DNA of 64,000 nt from Paludibacter sp. (GCA_028710895.1 JAQTTH010000005.1:1-64000); one strand, 5' to 3'. Shown: positions 1 through 9,311, counted from the first letter of the stretch. Made by a program: numbers and translations. Notes: a model not told the origin generated them from the sequence alone.

Positions 1-114
1 ATGAGGAAACTTAATACAAAATACGCAAAATGACTATTTGTTTAAGTACCTGTTATATAATGCAAATATACACAAATACAACGAATTACCAAAGAATATT
101 ATGCAATATTTACC

Positions 115-161
115 GGTCTGGGGGACCAGTGGTCGCAAGTTCGAATCTTGTCATCCCGACT
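115..161 (+). other. tRNA-Pro(GGG) 3' fragment, probable attR scar
   Basis: The bases from the anticodon arm to the discriminator match a tRNA-Pro with anticodon GGG: loop CTGGGGG, T-arm GCAAG/TTCGAAT/CTTGT, and acceptor strand CATCCCG followed by A. The 5' half (acceptor 5' strand, D-arm and first anticodon-stem bases) is absent and replaced by unrelated AT-rich sequence. The resemblance begins abruptly near 115. A 3' tRNA piece of about 47 bp is what remains on the distal side when an element integrates at a tRNA 3' end. In this orientation the element would lie to the left of the window. A plain tRNA pseudogene is the alternative. Confidence 0.75.
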
Positions 162-170
162 GTTGATACT

Positions 171-208
171 AAAAGGCTTACATGAAAGTGTAAGCCTTTT
201 GTGTTTTT
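171..208 (+). terminator. Rho-independent terminator after tRNA-Pro fragment
   Basis: Perfect 12-bp stem (171-182 with 189-200), 6-nt loop, then a T-rich tail. It sits 10 bases after the tRNA-Pro fragment and is presumably the original tRNA terminator, carried along with the 3' end. The rest of 201-449 shows no gene. Confidence 0.8.
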
Positions 209-449
209 ACACAATTCTTCTGTTTCAATCAACTTATAATAACTAAGCCACGGAAATTGACGTTATTTTAAGCATAAGTAGCGATGAGCTTTGGCACTGC
301 TACTCATTTTATGATTAGAATTCATTAGATTTGCAACTTATCGACGAGCTGCTCAATTTTCCCTCTACTGAGCAATAATTGACAGCAATGACGATAATCA
401 ATACTGCAAAGAAATCAACTGTAAATAAATATAGCTTAGTTGAATCTCA

Positions 450-2381
450 ATGCCAAACAATTATTATATGCAAAGAGAAATTCGCAATTTAAATCTGGTT
501 TTTATCCTGTTTATTGTTTTTATCACTTTACCTTTTGCCATTTCGCTGACGAGAAGAATTAAAAACGAACGTGATTCTGCTATCGAATTTGCCAGAATTG
601 AGGCAAACGCAAGCTACAACAAAGATATCTTATACCGCCGCTGGGTGGCTATGCATGGCGGTGTATATGTTCCGGTCACGAAACAAACTCCCCCAAATCC
701 ATATATGGCCTCTGCTCCCGAGAGGGACATTGTGACAACTACAGGAAAAAAACTCACGTTGATAAATCCGGCGTACATGTCGCGTCAGGTATATGAATTA
801 GCCGACAAAGATGCGGGAGTAAAGGCTCACATAACCAGTCTACAGCCCATTCGGCCACAAAACAAAGCAGACGAATGGGAAACAAAAGCCTTGCAGAAAT
901 TTCAGAAAGGTGATTCAGAATTTAGCAGCATCGAAACAATAAAAGGTAAAGAGTGTTTGCGGTACATTCACTCCATGACGACCGAAAAAGCTTGTTTGCA
1001 ATGTCATGCCAATCAGGGTTACAAAGTAGGTGACTCCCGTGGAGGGATAAGCATTCGGGTACCGCTGGATAAATACTCGGAAATTGCAGATGCCAAAATA
1101 GCGGTTGTCGTACAAAATCACCTTTATCTGTATTTATTTATACTGCTGTTTGCGATACTGACGTATCGGTTTTATTCAAAAGACTTGCGGTTAAGATTGC
1201 ACATGCAGATGCAAGTTGCCCGGAGCGAGGCTAATCTTAAAGTTCAGAACAAAGAATATGCTTTACTGAACGAAGACTTCAAAGAACAAAATCTATTGCT
1301 CAATTCGGCCAAAGAGAAAGCCGAAGAGAATGAACATTTATTCCGAACAATTTTTGCAGAAGCACCTGTAGGCATGGCTTTGGTGAATTCTATTAGTGGT
1401 AAAATGTACGAAGTGAATGAGAAGTTTGCTCATATTGCCGGGCGAACAACGGAAGAAATGATTCATCTCGACTGGATGGTAATTACGCATCCGGATGATC
1501 TTCAGACCGATTTGGACAATATGGCATTATTAAATGCAGGCAAAATAAACGGTTTTAATCTGCAAAAACGATATATGAAACCCGACAATTCTACTGTTTG
1601 GATAAATATGACAATTGCCAAAACAAATGTGGATAAATTTGGAAGTCCATGCCATGTTTGTATGATTGAAGATATTACTCAAAACAAACAAGCTGAGGAA
1701 AAATTGAAAAGTTCGAGTGAAGAATTAAAACGATATGCATCTCACCTGCAAAATATTCGCGAAGAAGAACGAATTTTGTTGGCCCGTGAGATTCACGACG
1801 ACCTGGCTCAGAATCTTATTGCTGTAAAAGTAGATTTGGGACTTCTCAAAATTGATTTATTGAAAGAGTTTGTGAATGCGGAAAATTCAAATCTGATGAA
1901 TAATCTGACTGAACTTTCAACAAAAATGAACGACACCATTTCAACTTGCAGAAAAATAATGTCAGGACTCAGATCTGAGGAATTGGAATTGATTGGCTTG
2001 CTGGAAACAATGAAACTCTATACAATAGGATTTCAGGAAAAATATAAGATTGAATGCTCATTCCATACGGACATGGAAACAATTTTGTTAGATCCGAAAA
2101 AGTCGGTCACATTGCTTCGGATTTTTCAGGAAGCCCTGTCGAATATATATAAACATGCCAAAGCGAGTCTTGTCAACATCACATTAAGCACCAGCAATGA
2201 GTTACTTATATGCGAAATTGTGGATAATGGCGTTGGATTCGATGCTACGAATAAAACTAAAAGTCATTCCTACGGTATTATTGGAATGAAAGAAAGAATA
2301 ACACTATTAAATGGCAGTTTGCATGTCAACAGTTCGATGAATAACGGAACAACTGTACGAATTGAGATTCCTTATTTGTAG
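450..2381 (+). CDS. Membrane sensor histidine kinase with haem-type DUF3365 sensor and PAS domain
   Basis: Membrane sensor kinase. An N-terminal transmembrane helix (about residues 14-32) is followed by a periplasmic DUF3365/Tll0287-like domain with a c-type haem motif CLQCH at 181-185, then a second helix (about 223-240) and a cytoplasmic coiled segment. A PAS domain covers roughly 290-410. The HisKA_3 dimerisation motif REIHDDLAQN carries the phosphoacceptor His449. The C-terminal HATPase has the N/G box DNGVGFD starting at Asp592. HisKA_3 kinases normally phosphorylate NarL/LuxR-type regulators, but none is adjacent, so the partner must be elsewhere. Redox or gas sensing through the haem is an inference from the family. 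A start at Met7 is possible. Confidence 0.88.
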   Translation: MPNNYYMQREIRNLNLVFILFIVFITLPFAISLTRRIKNERDSAIEFARIEANASYNKDILYRRWVAMHGGVYVPVTKQTPPNPYMASAPERDIVTTTGKKLTLINPAYMSRQVYELADKDAGVKAHITSLQPIRPQNKADEWETKALQKFQKGDSEFSSIETIKGKECLRYIHSMTTEKACLQCHANQGYKVGDSRGGISIRVPLDKYSEIADAKIAVVVQNHLYLYLFILLFAILTYRFYSKDLRLRLHMQMQVARSEANLKVQNKEYALLNEDFKEQNLLLNSAKEKAEENEHLFRTIFAEAPVGMALVNSISGKMYEVNEKFAHIAGRTTEEMIHLDWMVITHPDDLQTDLDNMALLNAGKINGFNLQKRYMKPDNSTVWINMTIAKTNVDKFGSPCHVCMIEDITQNKQAEEKLKSSSEELKRYASHLQNIREEERILLAREIHDDLAQNLIAVKVDLGLLKIDLLKEFVNAENSNLMNNLTELSTKMNDTISTCRKIMSGLRSEELELIGLLETMKLYTIGFQEKYKIECSFHTDMETILLDPKKSVTLLRIFQEALSNIYKHAKASLVNITLSTSNELLICEIVDNGVGFDATNKTKSHSYGIIGMKERITLLNGSLHVNSSMNNGTTVRIEIPYL

Positions 2382-2451
2382 ATAAAATGTCATACAAACT
2401 GTAGAATAAGAAAATAACGAAGAAGATTCTTAGAATCAAATCAGCCCCAAT

Positions 2452-2486
2452 AAAAAACGCTTACAAAAGACTTGTAAGCGTTTTTT
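2452..2486. terminator. Bidirectional terminator
   Basis: Perfect 15-bp stem (2452-2466 with 2472-2486) and a 5-nt loop, with an A run on the left and a T run on the right. It lies between the convergent kinase and ung genes and can end both transcripts. Confidence 0.88.
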
Positions 2487-2487
2487 A

Positions 2488-3150
2488 TTACCAGTTTATT
2501 TCAATTTGCCCCGAATCTTTCAGGTATTTATTGGCCAGCGAAAAATGATTGTTTCCAATAAAACCGCGGTAGGCCGAGAGTGGCGAAGGATGAACCGATT
2601 TCAATACCAAATGACGCTTAGGATCGATAAAATCACCTTTTTTCTGTGCATACGAACCCCACAGCATAAAAACCAACTGTTCTTTCTCGTTCGCCAACTT
2701 ATGTATTACCGCATCGGTAAAAGTCTCCCATCCTTTGCCCTGATGTGAACCGGCCATGTGTGCTTGTACAGTCAGCGTAGCATTCAGCAACAAAACTCCT
2801 TGCTGTGCCCAGCGGATTAGGTTACCGGTAGTTGGTGCAAGTTTACCCAAATCGCGCTCTATTTCCTTGAAGATGTTGAGCAGCGAGGGAGGAAACGCCA
2901 CACCATCGTTGACCGAGAAACATAAACCATGAGCCTGTCCGTCGCCATGATACGGATCCTGCCCGAGGATCACCACCTTTACTTTATCAAACGGACATTG
3001 ATCGAAAGCGTTGAAGATAAGGTTTGCAGGCGGGAAAGTAAGCTTTGTACGGTATTCGTTTCGTACAAAATCTGTCAGCCTGCCAAAATATTCTTTGTCG
3101 AACTCCGGTTGCAGCACAGCTTTCCAGCTCGATTCAATTTTTACGTCCAC
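2488..3150 (-). CDS. ung: Uracil-DNA glycosylase, family 1
   Basis: Removes uracil from DNA as the first step of base excision repair. From the GTG at 3150 the protein has 220 residues, the usual size. The water-activating motif GQDPYHG puts the catalytic Asp at 65 and HPSPLS puts the catalytic His at 187, both close to the E. coli numbering. An in-frame ATG at 3186 would add 12 residues (MSTVNYQLSINN). Those are encoded by low-complexity filler of the tcaac/ttgac type that recurs in this window's intergenic DNA, so I prefer the GTG start. It lies downstream of patB on the same strand. Confidence 0.93.
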   Translation of the reverse strand: MDVKIESSWKAVLQPEFDKEYFGRLTDFVRNEYRTKLTFPPANLIFNAFDQCPFDKVKVVILGQDPYHGDGQAHGLCFSVNDGVAFPPSLLNIFKEIERDLGKLAPTTGNLIRWAQQGVLLLNATLTVQAHMAGSHQGKGWETFTDAVIHKLANEKEQLVFMLWGSYAQKKGDFIDPKRHLVLKSVHPSPLSAYRGFIGNNHFSLANKYLKDSGQIEINW

Positions 3151-3229
3151 GTTATTAATTGAAAGTTGATAATTGACAGTTGACAATTATCCGGGTTATA
3201 TATTTAGTTATATTCTTTGCTGTCAACTA

Positions 3230-4420
3230 TCAACCGATAACTTTCAACTTATTTTTCACTGCTAACTGCAATTGCACCATTGCCTGCTCCAGTACTTTTC
3301 TCGAACAAGCCACATTCAAACGCAAATGGTATTCGCCGCCCGCGCCAAAGATAGTTCCTTTGTTGAGTCCCAATCCGGCTTGCAACGAAAAGAATTTGTG
3401 CAGGTCGTCGGTTTCCATACCCAACGCCTCGCAATCAAGCCATACCAAAAACGAAGCTTCCGGAATCATAGGTTTCACTTGTGGTACATTCTTTTTCAGA
3501 AAGTCTGAAATATAGTCGATATTCCCCTGAACATAATCGAGCATCTGCACACGCCACTCTTCGCCGTGTTCGTAAGCTGCCACAGCACCAATGTATGCAA
3601 ATATATTGCCTGCATTCATTTCGGATGCTTCCAGAAATTCGGCAAATTTATGACGAAGTTCAGCGTTTGGAATGATATAAGTGGAACTAATCAAACCCGG
3701 CATATTGAACACCTTGGTAGGTGCCATAAAAGTCACCGTATGCTGTTCGGCCCATTCCGAAACTGTTGCAAGGGGCGTATGAGGCGTATTGCCCGGCAAA
3801 ATCATGTCGGCATGTATTTCGTCGGAAATAATGGTCACATTATGTTTCTCGCAAACGGCTGCAAATTGTTGTAATTCTTCTTTGGTCCATACACGACCAC
3901 CGGGGTTGTGCGGATTGCAAAGAATAAAAAGCTTTGTTTTGGAGGTGAATTTTTGTTCCAAATCGTCCAAATCCATCACATATTTGCCATCAACCTCTTT
4001 CAATTGATTATTCACCAACACGCGATGATTATTCTCAATTACATGAAAAAAAGGATAATAAACCGGCGATTGAACGATAATTTCGTCACCTACATTCGTC
4101 AGACTTTGAACTGCAAATGCCAATCCGGGAACAATACCCGGAAGAAAACCGACCCAATCGCGTTTCACATTCCAGTTATGATGCCCGGTTATCCACTTTA
4201 CCGTCAATGGATAATAATCTTTCGGCGGCATAGTATAGCCTAAAATAGGGTGCTCAAGACGTTGACGAATGGCATCCAATATAAAATCAGGTGTGCGAAA
4301 ATCCATATCGGCAACCCAGAGCGGCAACACATCTTCAGTTCCGAAAAGCGTTTTGCAACGCTCCAGTTTTATGGCACCGGTATTTCGGCGATCAATTATT
4401 TCATCAAAATCGTATTTCAT
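3230..4420 (-). CDS. patB: MalY/PatB family PLP-dependent C-S lyase (cystathionine beta-lyase)
   Basis: Fold-type I PLP enzyme, 396 residues. Family members split cystathionine or related C-S bonds to give homocysteine, pyruvate and ammonia. Visible motifs are the N-terminal PLWVADMDF, the cofactor region CNPHNPGGRVW near 168-178, Asp200 in IISDEIHAD and the Schiff-base Lys236 in APTKVFNMPG. That APTK/FNMPG signature separates MalY/PatB from ordinary class I aminotransferases. The last residues (KNKLKVIG) run into tcaac-type filler, so the stop has probably drifted. The substrate cannot be settled from sequence. Confidence 0.87.
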   Translation of the reverse strand: MKYDFDEIIDRRNTGAIKLERCKTLFGTEDVLPLWVADMDFRTPDFILDAIRQRLEHPILGYTMPPKDYYPLTVKWITGHHNWNVKRDWVGFLPGIVPGLAFAVQSLTNVGDEIIVQSPVYYPFFHVIENNHRVLVNNQLKEVDGKYVMDLDDLEQKFTSKTKLFILCNPHNPGGRVWTKEELQQFAAVCEKHNVTIISDEIHADMILPGNTPHTPLATVSEWAEQHTVTFMAPTKVFNMPGLISSTYIIPNAELRHKFAEFLEASEMNAGNIFAYIGAVAAYEHGEEWRVQMLDYVQGNIDYISDFLKKNVPQVKPMIPEASFLVWLDCEALGMETDDLHKFFSLQAGLGLNKGTIFGAGGEYHLRLNVACSRKVLEQAMVQLQLAVKNKLKVIG

Positions 4421-4456
4421 ATTTTTTTAGTTCTAACAACTTTTCCAAAGTTTAAT

Positions 4457-6067
4457 CTATTTTAGAAGTTCTTCAATTGGTTTTCCAATATTGGCATTCG
4501 GCATGGGAATATCCAATATCCGCGAAAGGGTTGGAGCAATATCGGTCATCTGATAGGCGCCGGAAATGGTTTGCGGCTTAATTTGCCAACCCGAAAAATA
4601 CACAGGCGAATAAGACACAATGGCATTTGATTCGCCCACCGGATTATTCTTATTATCCACCTCAATCCAACCCGGCAACAGGGTAAAAATAATATCTCCA
4701 ACCGTATTTTTATTGGACGAATTGCGAATACGAACCATTTCGGTATTGGCATTTCCACCCATGCTCAATATCTGTGAGGCCGGATAGGCAGCCTGAATAC
4801 CTTCAAACTCGAGCATAAACTCAGAAATGGTTTGCTCCATTTCCCGAATATTGAGTTTCTTTTCCTCAATTTTCTGTTTGTTCAGAAATATATTTTTGCC
4901 ATAATATCCTTCAATCCAACGTTCCTGACCATACATGGCAATTAAATACGTACTTAGCAATGCCATAGAACGATCGGCATTAAAATATCCGGCAGGAATT
5001 TTATTTTCGCCCAATTCAGAAGGAGAATGTACATCGGTTTGATTCCCGAAAACAAAAATCAAGGTCTTGTCAAGTCCAACTTTCACATCAATTTTCTGAA
5101 GCAGGGTTTGAATTTCTTTATCCAGTCGTAAATACATATCTTCTTTTTCGGCCGATTGCAAAGCCGAAGTTTTTTCAAACGGCGTGCGAACTGTAAATTG
5201 CAACATCAACATATCCGGATAAACATCCATTCCTAACTGTTCCTGATCCAGGATTTTCAAGCCCAGTTCGGCCACCAAACCATTTGCAGATGGTGTTCTT
5301 TTGAGAATCGTTGCCGACGAGTTCTTCGATTTCTTAGTCATAGGATCGTAAAAGAATCCCCATTTTTTATCTTCACGGTTGGGTTTCGAAAAATAGGTGC
5401 TGATATTAAATAGCGGTCCCCAGGTTCGTTCCGTATAATTTTTAAACACCCCATTCACATTCATCTCATCAGCCCAACGCGAAAGTCCATCGGCATAGTA
5501 CCCGGTTGTTACCCATTTCGACTGTTCATCGTCAATCCACGCCACACTTTGGGCTGTATGTCCACCAAGCATAATGGCATCTTCGGCATTGAGTGCAACC
5601 ACATAACTTTTCGATTTGTTGGGATAGGCCAACATCAGCTCATCAAGCACTGTGCTCGAAAGCAGATTGTGAGCCGACAAGGTTTGCTTCGTGCCAATAC
5701 CAACCTGATTATCATCCTGAATTACAGACTGAATATCTTTATCACCGCGACTATAATAATTATTTCCGGCCACACCGTTGTAATAAGGTATGGAACCTGT
5801 CATCACCGAGGCAATATCCGAAGCATTTCCCGCCGATACTATGTTGTAATACACATTCTCACAGTTAGCACCTTTGGATATGATTTGTTTCAACCCATTC
5901 GGATCGAGATAGTTCCACAGTAAATCCACATGTTTCTGCTGCAATCCATCAACCATAATGCCTATCACCAAACGTGGTCGTTCGGTTGCAGCGGGTTTGG
6001 CAAAAATGCTCACACTAACAAACAGAATGGTTATTGAGAGAAAAATATTACGAAGAGAAAAACTCAT
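4457..6067 (-). CDS. Secreted alkaline phosphatase/phosphodiesterase-fold protein, probably inactive
   Basis: 536 residues with a signal peptide (about 1-23, ending SIFAKPA), so periplasmic or exported. The N-terminal metal motif IGIMVDGLQ and the nucleophile region IASVMTGSIP resemble the PafA-like branch of the type I phosphodiesterase/alkaline phosphatase superfamily. However, the usual GHxS context reads DIAS. The central PD...DxxGH metal site is replaced by TVRTPFEKTS, and the later TxDHG site reads QTDVHSP. Several zinc ligands are therefore missing, which suggests a pseudoenzyme or a changed activity. It starts 8 nt after hisB ends and is probably co-transcribed with it. Confidence 0.72.
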   Translation of the reverse strand: MSFSLRNIFLSITILFVSVSIFAKPAATERPRLVIGIMVDGLQQKHVDLLWNYLDPNGLKQIISKGANCENVYYNIVSAGNASDIASVMTGSIPYYNGVAGNNYYSRGDKDIQSVIQDDNQVGIGTKQTLSAHNLLSSTVLDELMLAYPNKSKSYVVALNAEDAIMLGGHTAQSVAWIDDEQSKWVTTGYYADGLSRWADEMNVNGVFKNYTERTWGPLFNISTYFSKPNREDKKWGFFYDPMTKKSKNSSATILKRTPSANGLVAELGLKILDQEQLGMDVYPDMLMLQFTVRTPFEKTSALQSAEKEDMYLRLDKEIQTLLQKIDVKVGLDKTLIFVFGNQTDVHSPSELGENKIPAGYFNADRSMALLSTYLIAMYGQERWIEGYYGKNIFLNKQKIEEKKLNIREMEQTISEFMLEFEGIQAAYPASQILSMGGNANTEMVRIRNSSNKNTVGDIIFTLLPGWIEVDNKNNPVGESNAIVSYSPVYFSGWQIKPQTISGAYQMTDIAPTLSRILDIPMPNANIGKPIEELLK

Positions 6068-6075
6068 TTTTTATA

Positions 6076-7221
6076 TTATAAAACGCCCTTGGTACTTGGC
6101 AATTCGTATTGATAGATATCACGTTTCACTGCCATTTTAATTGATTTTGCCAGTGCCTTGAATATACCTTCCAGTTTGTGGTGTTCATTTCCACCTTCGG
6201 CTTTGATATTCAAATTCATGCGGGCAGCATCGCTAAACGATTTGAAGAAGTGATAAATCATTTCGGTAGGCAAATCGCCAATGTATTCGCGGTTGAATTC
6301 AGCATCGAAAACAAGCCAGGCACGACCGCCAAAGTCGAGTGCTACAGAGCACAAACAATCGTCCATAGGTAAATAAAAACCATAGCGTTCGATACCACGT
6401 TTATTTCCCAACGCCTTTCCAAAAGCTTCGCCAAGCGCAATGGCAGTATCTTCAATCGTGTGGTGTTCGTCAACTTCCAAATCACCCTTAACCTGTATGG
6501 TCAGATCCGATCCTGAATGTTTCCCAATCTGTTCCAACATATGATCAAAAAACTTCAGACCGGTATTTATAGAGCATTTACCCGAACCATCCAGGTTGAG
6601 TTCAATGTGAATATCAGTTTCCTTGGTTATTCGTTCTACAGTTGCCCTGCGCTCACCGGCAAACAGGAATTCGGTAATGGCATTCCAACTGATAGTTTGC
6701 AAAGCGCAAAACTCTGACAGACCTTTTTCTTTTAGTATCTCAGCATCATCGCTTATAAAAATTGCTTTGCAACCAAGGTTCTTAGCCAATTCAACATCCG
6801 TATAGCGGTCGCCGATTACATAGGAACCTGCCAAATCGTACGCATCCGAAAAATATTCGGTAAGCATAGCTGTTCCGGGCTTGCGGGTTGGCAAATTATC
6901 TTCGGGGAATGATTTATCGATAAATATTTTATCGAAAGTAATATCTTCGTTGGCAAGAACCTGCAGGAACTTAGCCTGAACTTTATCAAAATTTTCCTGC
7001 GGATAAACATCGGTCCCAAGACCATCCTGATTGGTCACCAAAGCCCATTCAAAATCAAGTTTCTGACGGATAAAATATAAATTACGAAGAACGCCGGGCA
7101 GAAACTCCATTTGCTCTAAATTATCCACTTGGTAAGTTACCGGTGGTTCAGCTATGATGGTGCCGTCTCTATCTATAAAAAGTACTTTTTGTTTGTTCAT
7201 ATTAGTTGTGAAATCTGACAC
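6076..7221 (-). CDS. hisB: Bifunctional histidinol-phosphatase / imidazoleglycerol-phosphate dehydratase
   Basis: Catalyses two steps of histidine biosynthesis. The N-terminal HAD phosphatase has FIDRDGTI with Asp17 and Asp19. The C-terminal IGPD domain (from about 185) has the metal-binding motifs DEHHTIEDT and HHKLEG. The 381-residue length matches the fused form seen in Bacteroidetes and enterobacteria. Met8 is an alternative start and would remove a short non-conserved leader. No other his gene is nearby, so hisB is detached from any his operon here. Confidence 0.95.
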   Translation of the reverse strand: MSDFTTNMNKQKVLFIDRDGTIIAEPPVTYQVDNLEQMEFLPGVLRNLYFIRQKLDFEWALVTNQDGLGTDVYPQENFDKVQAKFLQVLANEDITFDKIFIDKSFPEDNLPTRKPGTAMLTEYFSDAYDLAGSYVIGDRYTDVELAKNLGCKAIFISDDAEILKEKGLSEFCALQTISWNAITEFLFAGERRATVERITKETDIHIELNLDGSGKCSINTGLKFFDHMLEQIGKHSGSDLTIQVKGDLEVDEHHTIEDTAIALGEAFGKALGNKRGIERYGFYLPMDDCLCSVALDFGGRAWLVFDAEFNREYIGDLPTEMIYHFFKSFSDAARMNLNIKAEGGNEHHKLEGIFKALAKSIKMAVKRDIYQYELPSTKGVL

Positions 7222-7347
7222 AAGTCTGATTGTTATTGAGTTGCTGTGTAAATCCGATTGAAAACAGCATACAAAAATAGCTTTTTTTTATGTGATAAGA
7301 AAATGAATCTGAAACAGGGGGAGCAGTAAAATAGAAGAACAGCTATT

Positions 7348-8409
7348 TTAAACAATAAAACCTCCACCAAGCACACAGCCAGCACGGTAAAACACGGCAG
7401 TCTGTCCAGGAGCAATTGACTCAAGCGGTTCAGCCAATTCAACTTTAAGTTTGCCATCGTCAAGCAAAACAATACGACTCAAGGTATTTTGTTTACGATA
7501 GCGAATGCGGGTAATTGTGTCAAAATCAGCTGAAAAAAGCAGCGGATCAACCAGGTTATAATCGCGCACAAAAAACTCAGTTTTATACATATTTTTGAGC
7601 GGTGCAAGTACAACTTCATTGTCTTCCGGTCGAATTTCCTTTACAAACACTTTTCGGTTCAAATGTATTAGACCCCTCCTCTGCCCCACTGTGTAAAGTG
7701 GAAATCCATCATGTTTGCCCAACAAATTTCCATCCTCGTCCACAAAATTTCCGGGATAAATAAATTTCTCAGGATGCTGTAATTGTGCCTCCAGAAAAGG
7801 GCGATAATCGCCTGCACAAAAACATGCACCAAGGCTGTCTTTCTTTTCCGATACGTATTTGAAACCTCTGTCAGCAGCCATTTTGCGAACATCTGTTTTA
7901 CGAAAACCACCCAACGGAAAAACAATTCGCGACAACTGATCCTGTGTAAGTCCCCACAAAAAAAACGATTGATCTTTTTCCGGGTCCGATCCTTCAGTTA
8001 CAAAGTAATGTCCGTCTTTTTGAGTTACCTGTGTGTAATGCCCCATTGCCACCTTTTCGCATCCCAAACGGTCAGCTTCCTGTAAAATCAGCTTCCATTT
8101 CAATTCATTGTTGCACTTGGCGCATGGGAATGGCGTTCTGCCGCTCAAATATTCGTCTACAAAGTATTTAACCACATTCTCTTTGAATACATCCAGTGCA
8201 TCGTATGTAATGTGCTGAATACACAATTGCTTTGCCAGCCTTTGAGCATCTTGTAAATGCTTATTTTCACCTTCCTCCCAAAAACGGAAAGTAATGCCCA
8301 CGACCTCGTAGCCCTGTTCCATTAAAAGAATGGCAGCAACCGAACTATCGGTGCCGCCACTCATACCTAGCAATATTTTAGTTGACTGGTTGATTTGTTG
8401 ATTAGTCAA
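7348..8409 (-). CDS. mnmA: tRNA-specific 2-thiouridylase MnmA
   Basis: Thiolates U34 of tRNAs for Lys, Glu and Gln. The PP-loop SGGTDSS lies at residues 17-23 and the C-terminal OB-like domain ends in AVFYRAGCVLGGG. Cysteines fall as a CxxC pair (Cys96, Cys99 in FPCAKCN) and a CxC pair (Cys196, Cys198 in GACFCAGDYRPF) rather than the usual single second catalytic cysteine of E. coli MnmA. This matches the second MnmA type of Bacteroidetes as I remember it. The first 10 residues (MTNQQINQST) come from repetitive ttgatta filler, so the true start may lie a few codons inside. Confidence 0.9.
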   Translation of the reverse strand: MTNQQINQSTKILLGMSGGTDSSVAAILLMEQGYEVVGITFRFWEEGENKHLQDAQRLAKQLCIQHITYDALDVFKENVVKYFVDEYLSGRTPFPCAKCNNELKWKLILQEADRLGCEKVAMGHYTQVTQKDGHYFVTEGSDPEKDQSFFLWGLTQDQLSRIVFPLGGFRKTDVRKMAADRGFKYVSEKKDSLGACFCAGDYRPFLEAQLQHPEKFIYPGNFVDEDGNLLGKHDGFPLYTVGQRRGLIHLNRKVFVKEIRPEDNEVVLAPLKNMYKTEFFVRDYNLVDPLLFSADFDTITRIRYRKQNTLSRIVLLDDGKLKVELAEPLESIAPGQTAVFYRAGCVLGGGFIV

Positions 8410-8467
8410 ATGGGTTGATAAAGCATAAACTAGTTAACCAATGAGCTGATTAACTATTCAACTAAAC

Positions 8468-8818
8468 TTAAAATGGCAAATCGCTTCCTTCGCCTGCTCC
8501 CGGAGCTGCGTCAAATGACTGGACAGGAGTTGCAGAAGCTGGAGCCGCACTCACAACACCTTTTTCAACTTTCCATGCACGAACGGTTGTATACCAACGT
8601 CCATTGTATTCGCGACTTTCAACATCAAAACTCATATTAACCTGATCATCAATTGCCAAAGGAAATTGATCTATTTTATCGTTGAAAAGATTGAAACATA
8701 CTTTTTTAGGATATTGATCAGCTGTTTCCAGTACATAATCCTGTGAACGCCAAGTTCCGTTTTTTCCTTGTCCCGTAGCCAAAGGCAGTACGGCAATGAT
8801 TTTTCCTGAGATTTCCAT
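8468..8818 (-). CDS. DUF3127 protein with SSB-like OB fold and acidic tail
   Basis: 116 residues. The first 85 form a DUF3127 domain, which resembles a short OB fold (motifs MEISGKIIAVLP and WRSQDYVLE). The tail is Ala/Pro/Gly-rich and ends EGSDLPF. That ending resembles the C-terminal tip of single-stranded DNA-binding protein (DDIPF), which docks DNA repair and replication partners. A role near ssDNA is an inference. A minus-strand -7 element (TATCTTTG, 8855-8862) lies 37 bases upstream. Confidence 0.83.
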   Translation of the reverse strand: MEISGKIIAVLPLATGQGKNGTWRSQDYVLETADQYPKKVCFNLFNDKIDQFPLAIDDQVNMSFDVESREYNGRWYTTVRAWKVEKGVVSAAPASATPVQSFDAAPGAGEGSDLPF

Positions 8819-9057
8819 TATTCTAGTTCTTTATTTAAATGATTTTTAGATGGGCAAAGATAATGAAGAAAACATGAAGCGCAAAGCATAAAATCCAGTT
8901 TTTAAATCAGTTCAAGTTAATTCACCTAAAGAAACCTTATCCAAGAAAAGATTATCCGGCATCTAAATATCTGAATTCTGATTAGTTATTCCTTTTGACG
9001 AACATATATTCCACCTGTTTTGTTTTAATAAATACGTTAACCAATAAAATACAAGTT

Positions 9058-9267
9058 ATGAAGAAAAACATGGGATCCATTGACAAATTAATCCGATTAT
9101 TCGCAGCAATAGTGCTAACAGTGTTGTACTACATGGGCATCCTGACGGGAACGCTTGGCATTATTTCGTTAGTTGTTGCCTTAGTCCTTACAATCACAAG
9201 TCTTATTAGCTTCTGTCCACTCTATTTTTTGTTCGGAATAAAAACCTGTAACAAAGAAAAGAACTAA
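9058..9267 (+). CDS. Small DUF2892 (YgaP-like) inner membrane protein
   Basis: 69 residues from the ATG at 9058. The motif GSIDKLIRLFAAIVL and two hydrophobic helices, ending SFCPLYFLFGIKTC, match the DUF2892 family of two-helix membrane proteins. A longer reading frame from 8995 adds 21 residues with no family resemblance. The function of stand-alone DUF2892 proteins is unknown; in some proteins the domain is fused to rhodanese. Confidence 0.82.
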   Translation: MKKNMGSIDKLIRLFAAIVLTVLYYMGILTGTLGIISLVVALVLTITSLISFCPLYFLFGIKTCNKEKN

Positions 9268-9311
9268 TACATTTATCATTCACCACAAAATTAAACCGAA
9301 TTTCAGGTATA

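Noticed and set aside
8995-9057. Upstream extension of the DUF2892 gene
   Set aside because: The extra 21 residues do not resemble the family, and the ATG at 9058 gives the usual length.
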